A stretch of 64,000 bases of DNA from Tomocerus qinae. Taxonomy: Eukaryota > Arthropoda > Collembola > Entomobryomorpha > Tomoceridae. The notes beneath the pieces are model-generated. The model was not told the origin of the DNA. It searched no databases and was given only the letters and a program-made list of their open reading frames with translations. Shown piece after piece: positions 49,406 to 61,297 of the stretch. How positions within the stretch are numbered: the stretch's first letter is position 1; every line of letters starts with the position of its first letter. The position numbers and the translations under genes are program-made. The stretch spans positions 118,036,375 to 118,100,374 of the forward strand of contig CM034546.1 in NCBI GenBank assembly GCA_020055645.1, given 5' to 3'.

Positions 49406-52400
49406 CTAAAACAGAAAGATGTTATTGTATAAATAGTTATGAAGATTAAATTAAACAAAATATATAATGTAATCTAATGTAATTATTACTCTAATAGTAC
49501 TTTTGCATAGCTTATAAATAAATAATGATAAATACATGTGCTGATAAACATAATATGTATTTAGTATTATTAGTATGTAGTACCATGGAGGATTATCCGA
49601 TAGCAAAATTCCGATAATTTTGCAAGTTAATATTTTCACTACAGCACAGAGTAACTAGTTTCGAATTGGAGACATGGAGTAAGAGAAAGGACAAAACTTC
49701 TTAACAACTTCACTGGTTTATATCCGACACAATTCATATCATTATAAAAATACACACTTGTGCAGTGTTAGAACAGATTAAAACCACATAACCTATGGAT
49801 GTTTTAGCTAGAGTATGCGAAATTGTGATTGCACAAGGCCACAAATGGTAAGTTTGTACAAACCGAAGTAACACAGCGAGCATAAGCTTATCTAGACAAA
49901 CTCGTCGACTGCAATGCAGAGTACAGACTAGAACGAAATAATATATCAGCAAAGCAAACTTGACGAGTGTGTGAGTAATGAGGCATAGAGCGTAATAGAA
50001 GTGAGTGAATTGGCAAGGAGTATGTTGTTCAGCAGATTATTGGAGAGACAGTGAAGACTTGCTGTGGGCGACCAAGTGTTTTATACCAGTGACGATCGGA
50101 AAGGGATGGGACAGGAATGCATTCGCGAATGTCTTTCAGTCAAAACTACCAAAGTATGTTTATGTAAAGCGAGAACATAGTTAGCCTTGTGCGTTTGATT
50201 GTACATTGCAAATGATTGGTTATAGTTATAAGATTTTACCGACGTCTACTTTTAAACCAATGCTGAAAATCTATTTACTCCTCAGCAAATTCAAAAGAGT
50301 AGATTGTGTGAGATAGAAATAGTTTGCTGGTATGGTACACGGTACACATAAGCCTAACCTTTTCTATACATATCACTTGGATGAGTAAAGTGAGCGCGTA
50401 CGCCGTGAAACCTGGAAGGGTTAAGTAGGAGGGCAAGTAAAGAGCCAAGGAATCGTAGAAGTCGAGTGAACTGTCGAAACAAAAGAGACTCATGCTAATC
50501 TATGTCTAATTTTAGGAAATTCTCTTTTCATCGGATTCTCTGTTCTCAAGTCAATTGCGTGAAATGAACACATTCGTTTCTCGAACTCCACCATCTACAG
50601 ATAAGATAAATTAATATGTCTGAGTCTGACTCGTTCATCGTTGAGTATGTCAGAGAAGTGCAAAATGTGTTGCGACGGATTATTCTATTATTTAATATCA
50701 GAGGAATGATAAAAAGAGTCAAACAAGGAAAAGTTTCAATATTTATAAGACCACGTAATACTATTAAAAATGAGTTTCCGTCATATCATCATTTATCTGT
50801 GAAGAGCTATTAATTCGGTCGCGGAAACTAACAAAGCCGATGTATTATAATGCTGTTCAGATGTGTTCATGTAACCTTTGCTTCTCTATTCTCTGAGTCA
50901 TTAGGTAAAAAGTGTGCTAATCCATCAAGTACCTCTTTCCTTGCTATAAGTGGTAGAAGAATAGAACTATCTACTTTATTCTCTTGAATTGACTGGATCA
51001 CGTTATGCAGAGGAACGTTCAATTAGGAGAACCAAATTATTTTCATCGACTGCTTTCTTGGCTTTCTGTTATGTTAACTTTTTCACTAAACGATAATTTT
51101 TATATGGAAATTGAGTATACCACTTAGAAGGAGTTCATTTTGTTGTATAGATATATAATATGTGGTGGTTTGACATGAGATGTGTGCTTGGTCATTCAAG
51201 TTACGTCCTTCCTGTGTTTACAAATATGACAAAATAAGTTCAGGATGTATGTATATGGGTGACTTGATTGGTGACAGAGGTGCGTATATTCGAAGAAATC
51301 GTTTCTGTTTTCCCAGTAGTATGAAATAGCAAAAAAATTACATTGGAGTATGTTGGTGGAAGTCTAGAAACTCTGAAATAAGTTTAGATTAATCTGCATC
51401 CTTTATATTCACCATACAAGAATAGAAGAAAGGCTGCGAAGTTGCATATTGTATTTAGTATTATCTATGTAATATACGTAATATGTGTACATGGTGTATA
51501 AGTACAAATACCTAAGAGTGGAATGTTGAATGGTTGACTGGTTGGAGCATAGAACAGTAAAATGAATTAGGAATTACATGGCGGTTGTATTTACACTAAA
51601 CCACAACTACAATTTTGGGTGAATTTTTACGGTACCTAAACTATAACGACAATAACTAACCACAGTTCATTAATAATGTATGTGTAATGCTAAATAACAA
51701 TATTTTCCCGCGTATAATTATCGTTCGAGATTTCTTAAAGCATAAAGATAGTTTACCTAATTGGATTCGCAAATCCTAATTATAATAATGTACGTAAAGT
51801 TAGTATAATGTTATTGTTACGCATCGCATAAATGTTGATTTTAGAAATGCGTCATACATGCAGCTTTTGTGAGTTTGGAACAAATCTATCTGTTTTTTCA
51901 TTAGATAATTTTTATCAAGTGTTCTTCAGTTTGCGATAGATAACATAGTTATCAGAGCTTATAATAGTATAGCTAGTGAAACTGTTACATGATATGCAAA
52001 GCAACACCACGGCTGGCTATTAATAATTATGTTGTACTGACATACAACAAAATATATGTGTGTAATCGTAATCATCTCCTACATATTGTTTGTTTCCATT
52101 TTAAAGAGTAGTACAAAATAGGTCAAAATAGTAAGTAGTTAGTTTTGGTGGATAATATAATTTAGTTTATAATTTAGTCTTCACTCGGATAGATTTTGTT
52201 AACATGGACATTCAAACTGTACGTTTTAAATGTGAATACGACAAGGTTATTTATACCTTGCAAGGTTTTCCTTCACTTTCGTCCAATAGTTTTAATCGAC
52301 TAGTATGGTAAAGTATTATTCAAAGATGTGGAGGTGTGATGATTTCTGACATAAGACTACAGATTTTGTTTATTTCAAGTAGTTGATGATAGCACACTAA

Positions 52401-52840
52401 GCACACGTACGGGTTAAACACATTTTAAAGTACATTATGAAATGCGATTATGACAAATCGCTGGAATCGAGTTTAAAGAAGAGAATGTGTCATCCTATCC
52501 TTAGTAGTGAAGAATTTCAATCACCACACAGCCTCACACACTTACTATTTCATCAATGTAAAACCTAGGAGTAATCTCTTTCTACTGCTACGGAAGTTCG
52601 CCCATCCATGAAAGTTCAAATAGAAGGGAGCAATTTTCTACATTTTCCCCTACTGCAAGACAGGGGACTACATTATATCTGTTGTGTTGAGTCACTGAAA
52701 TTAACTATTAAGAACTTCTACCTTCTAAGTATCAAGCTATTTGAAACAATAAACAATAATACTAGTTTGGAAATATGTATAGTGTGGTTCAGACGGGAAA
52801 TTTATCAATGCCAAATTGAGAATATCTACACACAAAAGTG
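49406..52840. other. Non-coding stretch
   Basis: No exon chain recognised. An open frame at 50616-50813 (65 codons, plus strand) has plausible composition but no supporting context. Confidence 0.4.
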
Positions 52841-53585
52841 AGACAATTAAGACAAAATTTATAATTATATTGGTCACTTTTATAACTGCAATAAATATTT
52901 CTGTTTAATCGGTTGTGATGGTACAGACATTAGTACTCCAAAACAGTCGATATTGAAGGTCTTCCCTAATTTAGTATACTCTTGTCCTTTATAAATTATA
53001 ATAGAATTTTATCACGACTCTAACAAGAACCAGCAAATGTATGAACTTCCCATCATATACACAGTTTCGTATACTGTAATCTCCACTCTTTGAGAGTGTA
53101 AGGTACGTATTGAGGTACCTTTCACTCTCGAAAAATTGCGTAAAAAGTGCGTGAGAGTTGAGTCATTAAAAGTATATTAAATAATATAATATAGTTTCAC
53201 TGTACAGTTTGCATTCATGAGTATGTTAATATCAATCAGCGTGCTTTAATACAAACTGTGATAACATTTAAGTATTTATGCCGTCTCTAAAAATATGCAA
53301 ATGTTTAATGTTTGCACGATATGATCCTACAACCTTTATCCTCTTCTGTGTATACTATAAGGCACTATGATGGGAAGTTCATACATTTGCTGGTTCTCGT
53401 TAGAATCGTGATAAAATTCTATTATATTTTATAAAAAGAACAAGAGTATACGAAATTAGGGAAGACCTTTAATATCGACTGTTTTGGAGTACTACTGTCT
53501 GTACCATCACAAACCGATTAAACAGAAATATTTAATGCAGTTATAAAAGGGACCAATATATACCTACATTTTGTTTTAATTGTCT
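52841..53585. mobile_element. Foldback element with ~220-bp inverted arms
   Basis: The left arm 52841-53057 and right arm 53366-53585 are inverted copies (for example AGACAATTAAGACAAAAT against ATTTTGTTTTAATTGTCT, and GAACTTCCCATCATA against TATGATGGGAAGTTC) with roughly 10% differences. The ~308-bp spacer contains no ORF but includes a ~40-bp stretch at 53080-53121 that recurs inside the talin pseudogene near 56231-56273. It is most simply a non-autonomous DNA transposon. Target duplications were not clear. Confidence 0.75.
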
Positions 53586-53639
53586 TGTCTTGTATATAAA
53601 TAAATATCAATTTGGGTTTGATACATTTCCCGTATGAAG

Positions 53640-55250
53640 TCTGAGGAGTGTTTATTAAAAATACGGGCCTAAGTAATACAAATAGAAAAATTCAATAATG
53701 GTAATATTAGCAATGACGAATTTGCATCAAACTACTACGATTAACCCAATGAACAAAGTAACGAGAGAGAGGGGTAGATCTTTTATAACTTATTTATTTA
53801 CTTTCAATAGCAAGTCCACCCTAATATGTAGTGATTTTTTATGTCCCTCCCTCCCCACCAGATTGACACATTTTTGCATTGCAGACCACAATTAAAGTTG
53901 AACTAAATAAACTTATTGCACTTATCTCGCCAACGGCTGTACAACAAATGTGTATCGTAACCGTACCTTATAAAATTAAGGTTATGTCACATCGATGTTC
54001 GGTTAAGTGCCTCTTTTGGTGGTGTTATTATCTCTAATCTCTTTGAGATTTTAACTTCCATTGCATTTATCACACATTTTACAGCGACTGAGACATTTTT
54101 GCTCCGACAAGACACACAGGAACGAGTATTTTATTTGGAGATAAATGTCTCTCACAAGGACTGACTTGGTATCATGTTTATAATATAGAACTTTTGAAAA
54201 TAGATTTGTAAAGCCATCCATTCATACTGTCGGATATAAGTTGGCTATAGACAGTCTACTTGATTCGAAATTCTTCATTGTATTAAAAAGACATAGATCA
54301 AACATTTTATTGCCAACCTTATAGATGTTATGAATGCAGAATAGAGCTAGGACGCTTTGTCAATTACATAAAAGTAGTTAGCACATAGCCTGTACAAGCG
54401 GTACACGTATGTCTATCAATTCTGTTATAGACCAAAGATCAGACAAAACTATACACTATACATATTGCATTACGCAGTAATGTAGAGTATATGTAGAGTA
54501 AATAGGATTATAACGAAATACATGGTACAAAAAATACAATACCTTTTGGTACTTTTTAGTTATACCAATTACTGTCATACATAATGTACATGCAGAAATC
54601 TGAATAATAACAATTTATTGATCATACAGTGATAACGCTACAACAACTGAAGCTTGGAATCAGAAGTTTGACCATCACAACCACATCAGAAAATTTCCTG
54701 TTAAAAGTGAAGTGCGGCCTGAGGTTGAAGTTATAGACGGATGGAGAAGAGGGTGTAATAGTACTCTAAACATGAGTCTGACATCACGGCAGTGCAGACT
54801 GGATGCAGAATGCCAAGGGAGAATATAACGGCTTTTCACCAAATATTACGATGGTATACAATTCGAAGTGGTTGGCAAGCACAGTCGCACGAAGGGCAAT
54901 GTGGAAACAAGCAATGGAAGAGTAGTAAGGCGGAGCTCTAAGCAAGAGAAAAACGAGAACCAGAATGGCTGATGTTCACTTAGGATCTCTCAGGTGAACT
55001 CTCTTCTTGTGCGGAAGTTGAATGAGTCATGATACGTGAGAATGCATGTTGTACTTAGCTAGTTAAACGAGGGACATATTATGTGAGATGAGATGTGAAC
55101 GCTAATATGTTAATATGAATATGTACAGACACAGGTAGGTAGAAATGTATAGTGTATCGTAGAGCCAGTCATGATTTGAGATATTTGGCCAAGGGTTCCA
55201 CAATATACTTAACTTCTTCATTTCACCTCTTGAATGCATAGGATAATACA
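53640..55250. other. Non-coding stretch between foldback element and talin region
   Basis: No exon recognised. GGAGTGTTTATTAAAAATAC at 53646-53665 closely matches a motif beside the repeat in the talin pseudogene (56275-56300), suggesting a second end of the same repeat family. Confidence 0.4.
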
Positions 55251-55259
55251 TAGTAAAGG

Positions 55260-55795
55260 CAGTTAACACCTATAGAATTGTCACTTTTGCAATAAATAGT
55301 GCTTTGTGCTATTTATAATTTTCAGCTATATGATGTGATCAGTTTTTACACGACATGGAATTATAGATTCTGAAATATTTGCTGTTTATAAATGACTAAC
55401 TAATTGATGTATAGTAGCAATTCCACCTAGATTAATACAGATCCTATTGTTAGTTTAATGTAATGTTTAAGTAAACAGACAACATATATATCAAATAGTA
55501 ACAACATCATTGATATACCAAATTCCGTATTTACGTATTAAGTAATGAAAATATAAGTATCTATTGAATATAAACAATACGTGAAAGAGATCTAGTTTTT
55601 TTATATCAAAGGCAAAAGTGTATATAGTGTATGAACGTACGTGTGCTGTGTACTAGAGGTAAATGAGTAATGAGTAAACCATATAAATGAGTATAGACAG
55701 TGTAGTGTAATAATTTGTTCAGGGCTCAATGTAATGTAGATTTATTTATACAGGTAGAGCAAATACAACATTAAACGCTACAGAAAACTGTACTC
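55260..55795. repeat. Diverged direct repeat, copy 2
   Basis: Homologous with gaps to 58150-58500. Shared blocks include CTATATGATGTGATCAG, TATATCAAAGGCAAA, TAATGTAGATTTATT and ACAGAAAACTGTA. It lies just 3' (minus sense) of the talin pseudogene exons. Confidence 0.6.
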
Positions 55796-55828
55796 ACCAA
55801 AGCACAACACTCTTATGTTTATTATTAC

Positions 55829-57997
55829 CTTCAGGATCAGCTTGAACAACTGCACTGTGAACTGCAGGCTTTGCCACAGAATCCATCACGATGGGTTTAG
55901 CCGTAGCTGATGGTTGTCGCTGAACAATCGTTGCCCTAATTGGAGTTATGCTTTCCTATAACCAACCAGAGCCCTTATCTCCTTCGATTCCGAGATGGTC
56001 CTTTGCTTGTTTCTGTAATATGGATTAAATGAGTTAATTCTCCGTTCCTAAAGCTCAGTAATAGATTAGAGTTAATATAATAAAAAGACAGTACCTTTTT
56101 CAAAATGATATCAATGTATCCTGCAATTAATTGTGCTATTGCTCTCCATCAAGAGTCTGAACGCTATAGTATTGGTCAGCATAGTCTCCAAAATCCAAAT
56201 TAAATGTGTTTGGTGATGCAGTTCTTGTACCTCGATACATACCTTACGCTCTCAAAGAGTGGAGATTAGAGTGGGAGTGTTTATTATTAAAAATATGGAC
56301 CTTACTGTAGTTAAAGGCCAAGTTTTCAAAATCTCTTTCGTTCGTTCGTCTAAGCGAAGGACGGAATCCTTAGTCACACCTAAGAGTCTAGGTACAAGTT
56401 TATTTTTTCCTTGCATTTTCTCTTTCACCAAGAAAAATGTCACTCCATATGTATCCAAAGATCGTGCTGTCTTCGTATATAGGGCTTTCGCATCTAATTC
56501 CGACAGGCCCATGTGCTTTTTATGTTCTGCGAACACCTTCTTCTCTATCCCCTTTACTTTCACATAAGAGTTTGGAAGAAAATCCTTCAAACTAAAAAAA
56601 ATAAAATAGAATTGGTATTAGAGAAGCATTTTGGGGCAAATTATACTTGGTTATAGCAATTAAAAGAATGTTTTATAATTTGAAACATACTCTAGACACC
56701 CTGTTCGATGTTTTTGAGTACTGTGATCCCCAAATTGAATTTGGCACTGGACTCCAGCGAATTCACAAGCTTTGTCCTGAGTCACAGGATGTGTTCCATC
56801 TAGAATCGCATCTCTGGCTTGCACGTACAACAAATTCAATTGTACAGGATCGTAAGAATCAATATTTTGATCTGAGAAAAAGTACTTTCGTCTCAGCAGT
56901 AAAACTTCCCATTCTTCAATCCCTTGTTCCCGAAGAGTTTTAGTGTGGTTAACCCTGTTCACTAAAAGACACAATCATAAACTTGGAGATTCTTCAAATC
57001 ATAAACAACAGTACATAGTGTCTCATTATTTACGTAGATCATTAAATTACATTACAGTACACTGTATATTATAGGCAGTACAATTTCTCAGCTACTATAT
57101 ATAGTGCAGTTTCATATAAGCATTCGTATACATTAGCACACTTCAGTGGACAGCTTTCCAAGTGAGTATTTAAAAATAATGAATAATAATGAATAACCTA
57201 CTTTCATCGTTTGTCTTAAGTATTTTGGCATCTCCCTTATTAGTCTCCTCATTTTTCTTCATTAATGTACGAGTGCCAGAAACAGAATAGTTTAAAATCT
57301 CCTTCTCGTCCAGGCGATCTTGATCTCGAACTAAACTGTACTCGTCATGGTTCGTTATGCCTATGTACAAATCAAATGTAGGAGTTAGTTTCCTTGATAA
57401 ATTAAAATGAAGTTATTATCGTATTAACTTTAACATAGCACTAAATCATCTTTATACAGTTTTTGCACATAAAATAATTTTTTGCAAACTTAGCATAATT
57501 GTCTTAAAATTTTACCCATTTTAGTGCAGATAACCACCATTAAGTTGGCAAAATTTTGACTGTCATCATCATAGTTTCATTCGTACCGTCCAGCGTACGA
57601 ACTTTAAGTGTGCGCATCTTTCTTTGGTACTCAACTGTATCCCCGCTCCGAAGTAAATAATAATTCAATGTTTTTCCTGGTTGCAGCAGAATACCAGAAT
57701 CGAATGCTTCGCTGGGTAATAAAAGGCCATAGTCTTTTGCTGCTAAACGGAAAAAAGTAAGTCTTTAGCTCATTGAAATTAGTATTAATAAAAATGCTTG
57801 CATGAATGCAAAATGAAAATATTTAAGATGTCTTTGTGTTTACCAACTCTTAGTTACTCACGTTGGGCTAAATCTGGAAACTCTGAACATTTATCTCGAA
57901 TAATTTTGCAAGTACCGAATATATTAATAGACGGATCGAACTGTAAGGTTTTCTTCACGCTCTTCTCCACAATGTTCACTTTCAGTGATAATGCCAT
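55829..57997 (-). pseudogene. Talin head (FERM) gene fragment, intron-containing pseudogene
   Basis: Talin links integrins to actin; only its N-terminal head is present. Exons: 57997-57862 (MALSLKVNIVEKSVKKTLQF), 57742-57516 (F0/F1), 57360-57202 (ITNHDEYSLVRDQDRLDEKE), 56961-56691 (TLREQGIEEWEVLLLRRKYF), 56591-56306 (TYGVTFFLVKEKMQGKNKL), about 56225-56095 (F3) and 56012-55829 (KDHLGIEGD). Splice phases agree with the talin frame. Lesions seen: one base missing near 57563-57573 in F1; a repeat replacing the start of the F3 exon near 56231-56305, so no working 3' splice junction is found; one base missing at 56137-56142; and a TAG at 55956-55958 where Glu is expected. The ~2000-residue rod is absent from the window. 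Kept introns mean a duplicated, not reverse-transcribed, copy. Confidence 0.85.
56231..56303 (-). repeat. Short repeat inserted at talin F2/F3 junction
   Basis: On the minus strand it runs from GGTCCATATTTTTAATAATA through CTCCACTCTTTGAGAG to GAGGTAC. About 40 bp recur at 53080-53121, and its other end resembles 53646-53671 in inverse orientation. It replaces the residues expected at this point of talin. Confidence 0.6.
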
Positions 57998-58149
57998 TTT
58001 CAATTGCTCTTTACTCTTTAATAAACCAAAGTTTTTACTGAAGCGCCTGTCCCATTCTAATTTCTCTAATTTTAAATCTTAGGCAAATGGTTGCACATCT
58101 CCTTATTTCAAACTGTACATAATGATCGGTACTGACTGAATTGCATGTA

Positions 58150-58500
58150 TAGGATAGTTAACAGCAGTAAACAACTAAAAATTTTATCATTTGCAACAAG
58201 TAGTGCTTATTGCTATCTAATTTGTAGCTCCATGATGTGATCAGTCCCTACACAAATGTAATTCAAGCTGCTATTGTCAATATAATGCTACCTAAGGTAC
58301 ACAGACGACATGCATAAGATAGTAACTCATTCATACACTCAACTCTTGTTATTTCAAAGGCAAACGTATTTGTATAGACTTAAATGATTAGAGTAATAAT
58401 TTATTCAAGTTTCAAGGTAATGTAGATTTGTTCATAGTTCATACAGGTATAGTGCAAATAAAATACAGCAATAAAATGCAACAGAAAACTGTATTCAACA
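58150..58500. repeat. Diverged direct repeat, copy 1
   Basis: Partner of 55260-55795, in the same orientation on the other side of the talin exons. Its counterpart of the donor-like GTGAGTACAG of copy 2 has decayed to GTTGAATACAG. This suggests an old tandem duplication of about 2.8 kb. Confidence 0.6.
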
Positions 58501-59023
58501 TTTAATACATCATATGCAACACAAACCTTCGAAACTTGCAAGTATTTCTCCCAAGTCGTTGGGAGGAATTTATACCCTAATAATATGGTGATAGAAGATC
58601 TGCTTATCTGCTTAAACTTTACTAGGGACAATTCGAAACAGTTTGAAGCCCTAGTTACAGAGTTTAAGTCACCTTTTTACTTTTCACATCCGTATACGGG
58701 CCGTATGGGCGAAGTTTATGGATTACCGATGCAGTAGACCCAACTAGCATTTCATGTTTAGCAGCATTCAAGTAGGTACGTTGGTTTTACATCAAAATGG
58801 TTTTGGGATGGGATAGAGTAGATGTTACCTCCTTCTCAAACCTCGCGGAATAAGGGAGGAGGAGAGTTTACTATACTAGCTTTCTGAACTACATCAAACA
58901 GTGTGCTCTGTGCATTATACATAGAGAAATTCAAGCGAATCAAATAGCTATGCAAGATCAAACAACGAAAAGAAAGGGAGCCTCCGGAGGCTGGGGGATG
59001 TGAATAATGTAGTGTATTGTGTA
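58501..59023. other. Spacer before the minus-strand LTR element
   Basis: No recognised exon. If the flanking direct repeats come from a tandem duplication, exons of another talin copy might be expected here, but none can be read. Confidence 0.4.
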
Positions 59024-59027
59024 TGAT

Positions 59028-59528
59028 TGAAGTGATATGGGTTACACCTTTAGCCTGTAACCTGTAACACGTTCTATTATTATTATTATTATGTAATGAT
59101 GTGACATGACTCGACCCAACTCTATCTTATTATGTTATTATTGTGTATGAGTATGCTTTGACCCGATACTTTACCTTACCCTACTCTGCTTTCCGAGTCC
59201 CTGCCAATGAGATGTCCGAAGTGGCACAGGTAAATGTAGATGTATAAGAGTTGCACTTTTATTATATTCAGAATTAATTAAGACAATAGACCAATTGAAG
59301 AAATAAAGATGAATAGTGAAGGTGTAGGTGTACTCGTCGCTTCTTCCCACCTTGCTCCCATTCCTCGCTGCTACTCCAACAACTACTGATCTGCACACAC
59401 TCAGGTCTGCAGGTTTTCCTCGTTCTTCCACGGCAAGGTGATCTGAATTGTTTGGTGCCGGGGCTTGAGGTACAGTTTAGTTAGCATTTGCCCTGTGCAA
59501 TGTAGAAGATGGCTCTGAGTGCACTTCA
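59028..59528 (-). repeat. 3' LTR of minus-strand element
   Basis: 501 bp, starting TGAAGTGATATGG on the plus strand. It differs from the other copy only at the eighth base (A versus T) by eye. It contains an ATT microsatellite. Confidence 0.93.
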
Positions 59529-60106
59529 GTATTCCCCCTCAAAAAGGGAAGTTTACCGGGCAAAGACCTTTGTGAGGTGAACTTCCTCCTGGGTATTTCT
59601 GTTGATGCACCGCTCTCTGCGGCGAATTCTTTCGGTGATGAGCTGCCGTAATTGGATCGTGCTGTTATGTTCGTAGGGAATTTCCTTGCACCGCTGACTG
59701 CGGCTGATTTTACCGGAGAAGATGTTTGTGTACCGCTAGTTGCGGCTTTGTTTAAGGATGGAGATCTGAGGGCACCGCTTACTGTAGCGATCCTTAATTT
59801 AGGTGGTAGTCCGGAAGGCGTCTGGTTTTGGATACGATGTTGCAGTCTAATGTGACGTTTGGCGCTGCGGCGAGATTTTTCTTGTTTCCAGTTTGGGTTT
59901 TTATCACGGAAAATCTGGATGAATTCGTTCTTCTGGTTGACACAATGGTTCTTGAAGTGAGGAGAGGAACCGCAATGGTAGCAAAAGATTTTTGAAGAAT
60001 TAAAGGGAGGTTTTTCGCGTTTTTCGACGTAAATTGGTTTCCTTTTGAGGTCTAATTTCGTGTAGAAATAGTCTGAAAGCACCACTTGCCGTGGCGGTTT
60101 CCACAT
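59477..60106 (-). CDS. Gag-like zinc-knuckle ORF of LTR element (209 aa)
   Basis: Starts MWKPPRQVV and contains one CCHC zinc knuckle, CYHCGSSPHFKNHC (spacing 2-4-4), at residues 42-55, then a basic stretch and a Ser/Thr/Pro-rich tail. The tail repeats a peptide close to ATVSGA about five times (ATVSGALRSP, AAVSGARKFP, AAESGASTEI and others). The knuckle suggests RNA binding in a particle, as in the nucleocapsid part of Gag; no capsid domain is evident in this frame. The stop lies inside the 3' LTR (59477), so the last 17 codons come from LTR sequence. The ORF may be the end of a longer, broken gag whose upstream part is the ORF at 61298-61813. Confidence 0.7.
   Translation of the reverse strand: MWKPPRQVVLSDYFYTKLDLKRKPIYVEKREKPPFNSSKIFCYHCGSSPHFKNHCVNQKNEFIQIFRDKNPNWKQEKSRRSAKRHIRLQHRIQNQTPSGLPPKLRIATVSGALRSPSLNKAATSGTQTSSPVKSAAVSGARKFPTNITARSNYGSSSPKEFAAESGASTEIPRRKFTSQRSLPGKLPFLRGNTEVHSEPSSTLHRANAN
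59529..59545 (-). other. Polypurine tract of minus-strand element
   Basis: On the minus strand GAGGGGGAATAC lies directly before the 3' LTR. Confidence 0.65.
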
Positions 60107-60704
60107 TTAGATAGCCTCCTTCATGGGATTAGTTGTAGAGTACATCGGATTTTCATTTCAACGACTTTGGTGATCAAGAAAAGCCTGATAGTCATTTTGA
60201 GTGCGCGACGACGGTATCGGACACTTGCTACGTTACAAGGCAACGTCTTTGTAATTCATCGCACCACTTACCGTGGCGAAGATCTGCAATAGTAAACAAA
60301 AGTCCACACTAGGGGTGGAGATTAGGGAAAAGTGAAGGTTTTAATTTTAAGAGAATGAGATTGCTACACAAGGAGTTAGAAATTAAGAAATTGAAATTTA
60401 TAGTTAATATAAGAATTTCTTAGTTGTAATTTTCATTGAGATAGTACATAGAAATCAGGAAAATTAGTAATAAATATATTATTTTTGGTTAGATTTTGAG
60501 TACGTTTTTCTGAAAGGATTTAGTGTGCACGGTAGGATCAATATTACATAACTTATTATTAATAATATGTCTATTTACATGTTTCGCAAGTGCTGAGTGG
60601 AATGGAGTGCTCGCACTCGATTTCAATCAGTACAAAGCGAATAAATGTTTCCAAAGACCTAGATTTTGTTTGTCAAATTTTTTATGTTATGATTAGTGAG
60701 TTAC

Positions 60705-60876
60705 AACGATTGCTGTCCGTGGTTCCAGGAACTTCTCATGCCACGACAGGAAATCTGTAAAACTCCATCAATTAAATGGTGTGAGACCTTAGTTTCAAGT
60801 TTTAAAACTACCAAGATACAAAGACTGCTGTTGGTAGCTCCGGGAACTTCTCCTACTACAACAGAAAGTCTAAAGA
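60705..60876. repeat. Pair of ~50-bp direct repeats inside LTR element
   Basis: 60708-60758 and 60828-60876 share TCCRGGAACTTCTC, then CAACAG/CGACAGRAAR and TCTRWARA, 120 bp apart. Confidence 0.55.
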
Positions 60877-60957
60877 CATTTATTCATTACATTTTTGGTG
60901 TTTGACCTTATATTCAAAAATTGGTATGATAACTTATTAGCTTTTATTTTCATTACT

Positions 60958-61170
60958 GGCGTGAGAGCCTAATATTATTACTTCAAATATCGGCGTGAGA
61001 GCCTGGTACAAATTATTACAATTATTGGCGTAAGAGCCTTAAAGTTTTGTATTGGCATTGTTGACGTGAGAGCCTAAAACAGTTTATTTAAATCATTGGC
61101 GTGAGAGCCTAGTACAAATTACTTCATTGTGGGCGTGAGAGCCTAATGTTCCTATTACTGGGGTGAGACC
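60958..61170. repeat. ~35-bp-period array with conserved GGCGTGAGAGCCTA core
   Basis: Seven cores at 60958, 60992, 61027, 61062, 61098, 61132 and 61160 (spacings 34, 35, 35, 36, 34, 28). The core is kept at 11 to 14 bases while the ~21-base sequences between cores differ. A related GTGTGAGACCTTA lies upstream at 60779. Confidence 0.8.
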
Positions 61171-61297
61171 GAGGAATCAACTGCTGACATGGACCGGAAG
61201 CTAATCCTAAATGCAACCCTGCATGTAGCTACACAAAATATTAATTATGAAAACAGAATTTTTAAGTTAAATGGTAAAAAGAATTGTTTTAGGAATT

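Noticed and set aside
50616-50813. 65-codon plus-strand ORF starting MSESDSFIVEYV
   Set aside because: Composition is plausible, but there is no splice context, family match or neighbour to support it.
52501-52636. Upstream exon for the 49.4 kb exon
   Set aside because: A donor at 52541 fits in phase, but the reading frame meets a stop before any good acceptor.
59171-59431. 86-codon ORF found twice (also 63273-63533)
   Set aside because: The two copies are the two LTRs; the repetition is explained by the element, not by a duplicated gene.
60958-61170. CRISPR-like repeat-spacer array
   Set aside because: Spacing is regular, but the cores are only 11-14 bp and imperfect, the context is a eukaryotic LTR element, and no cas genes exist.
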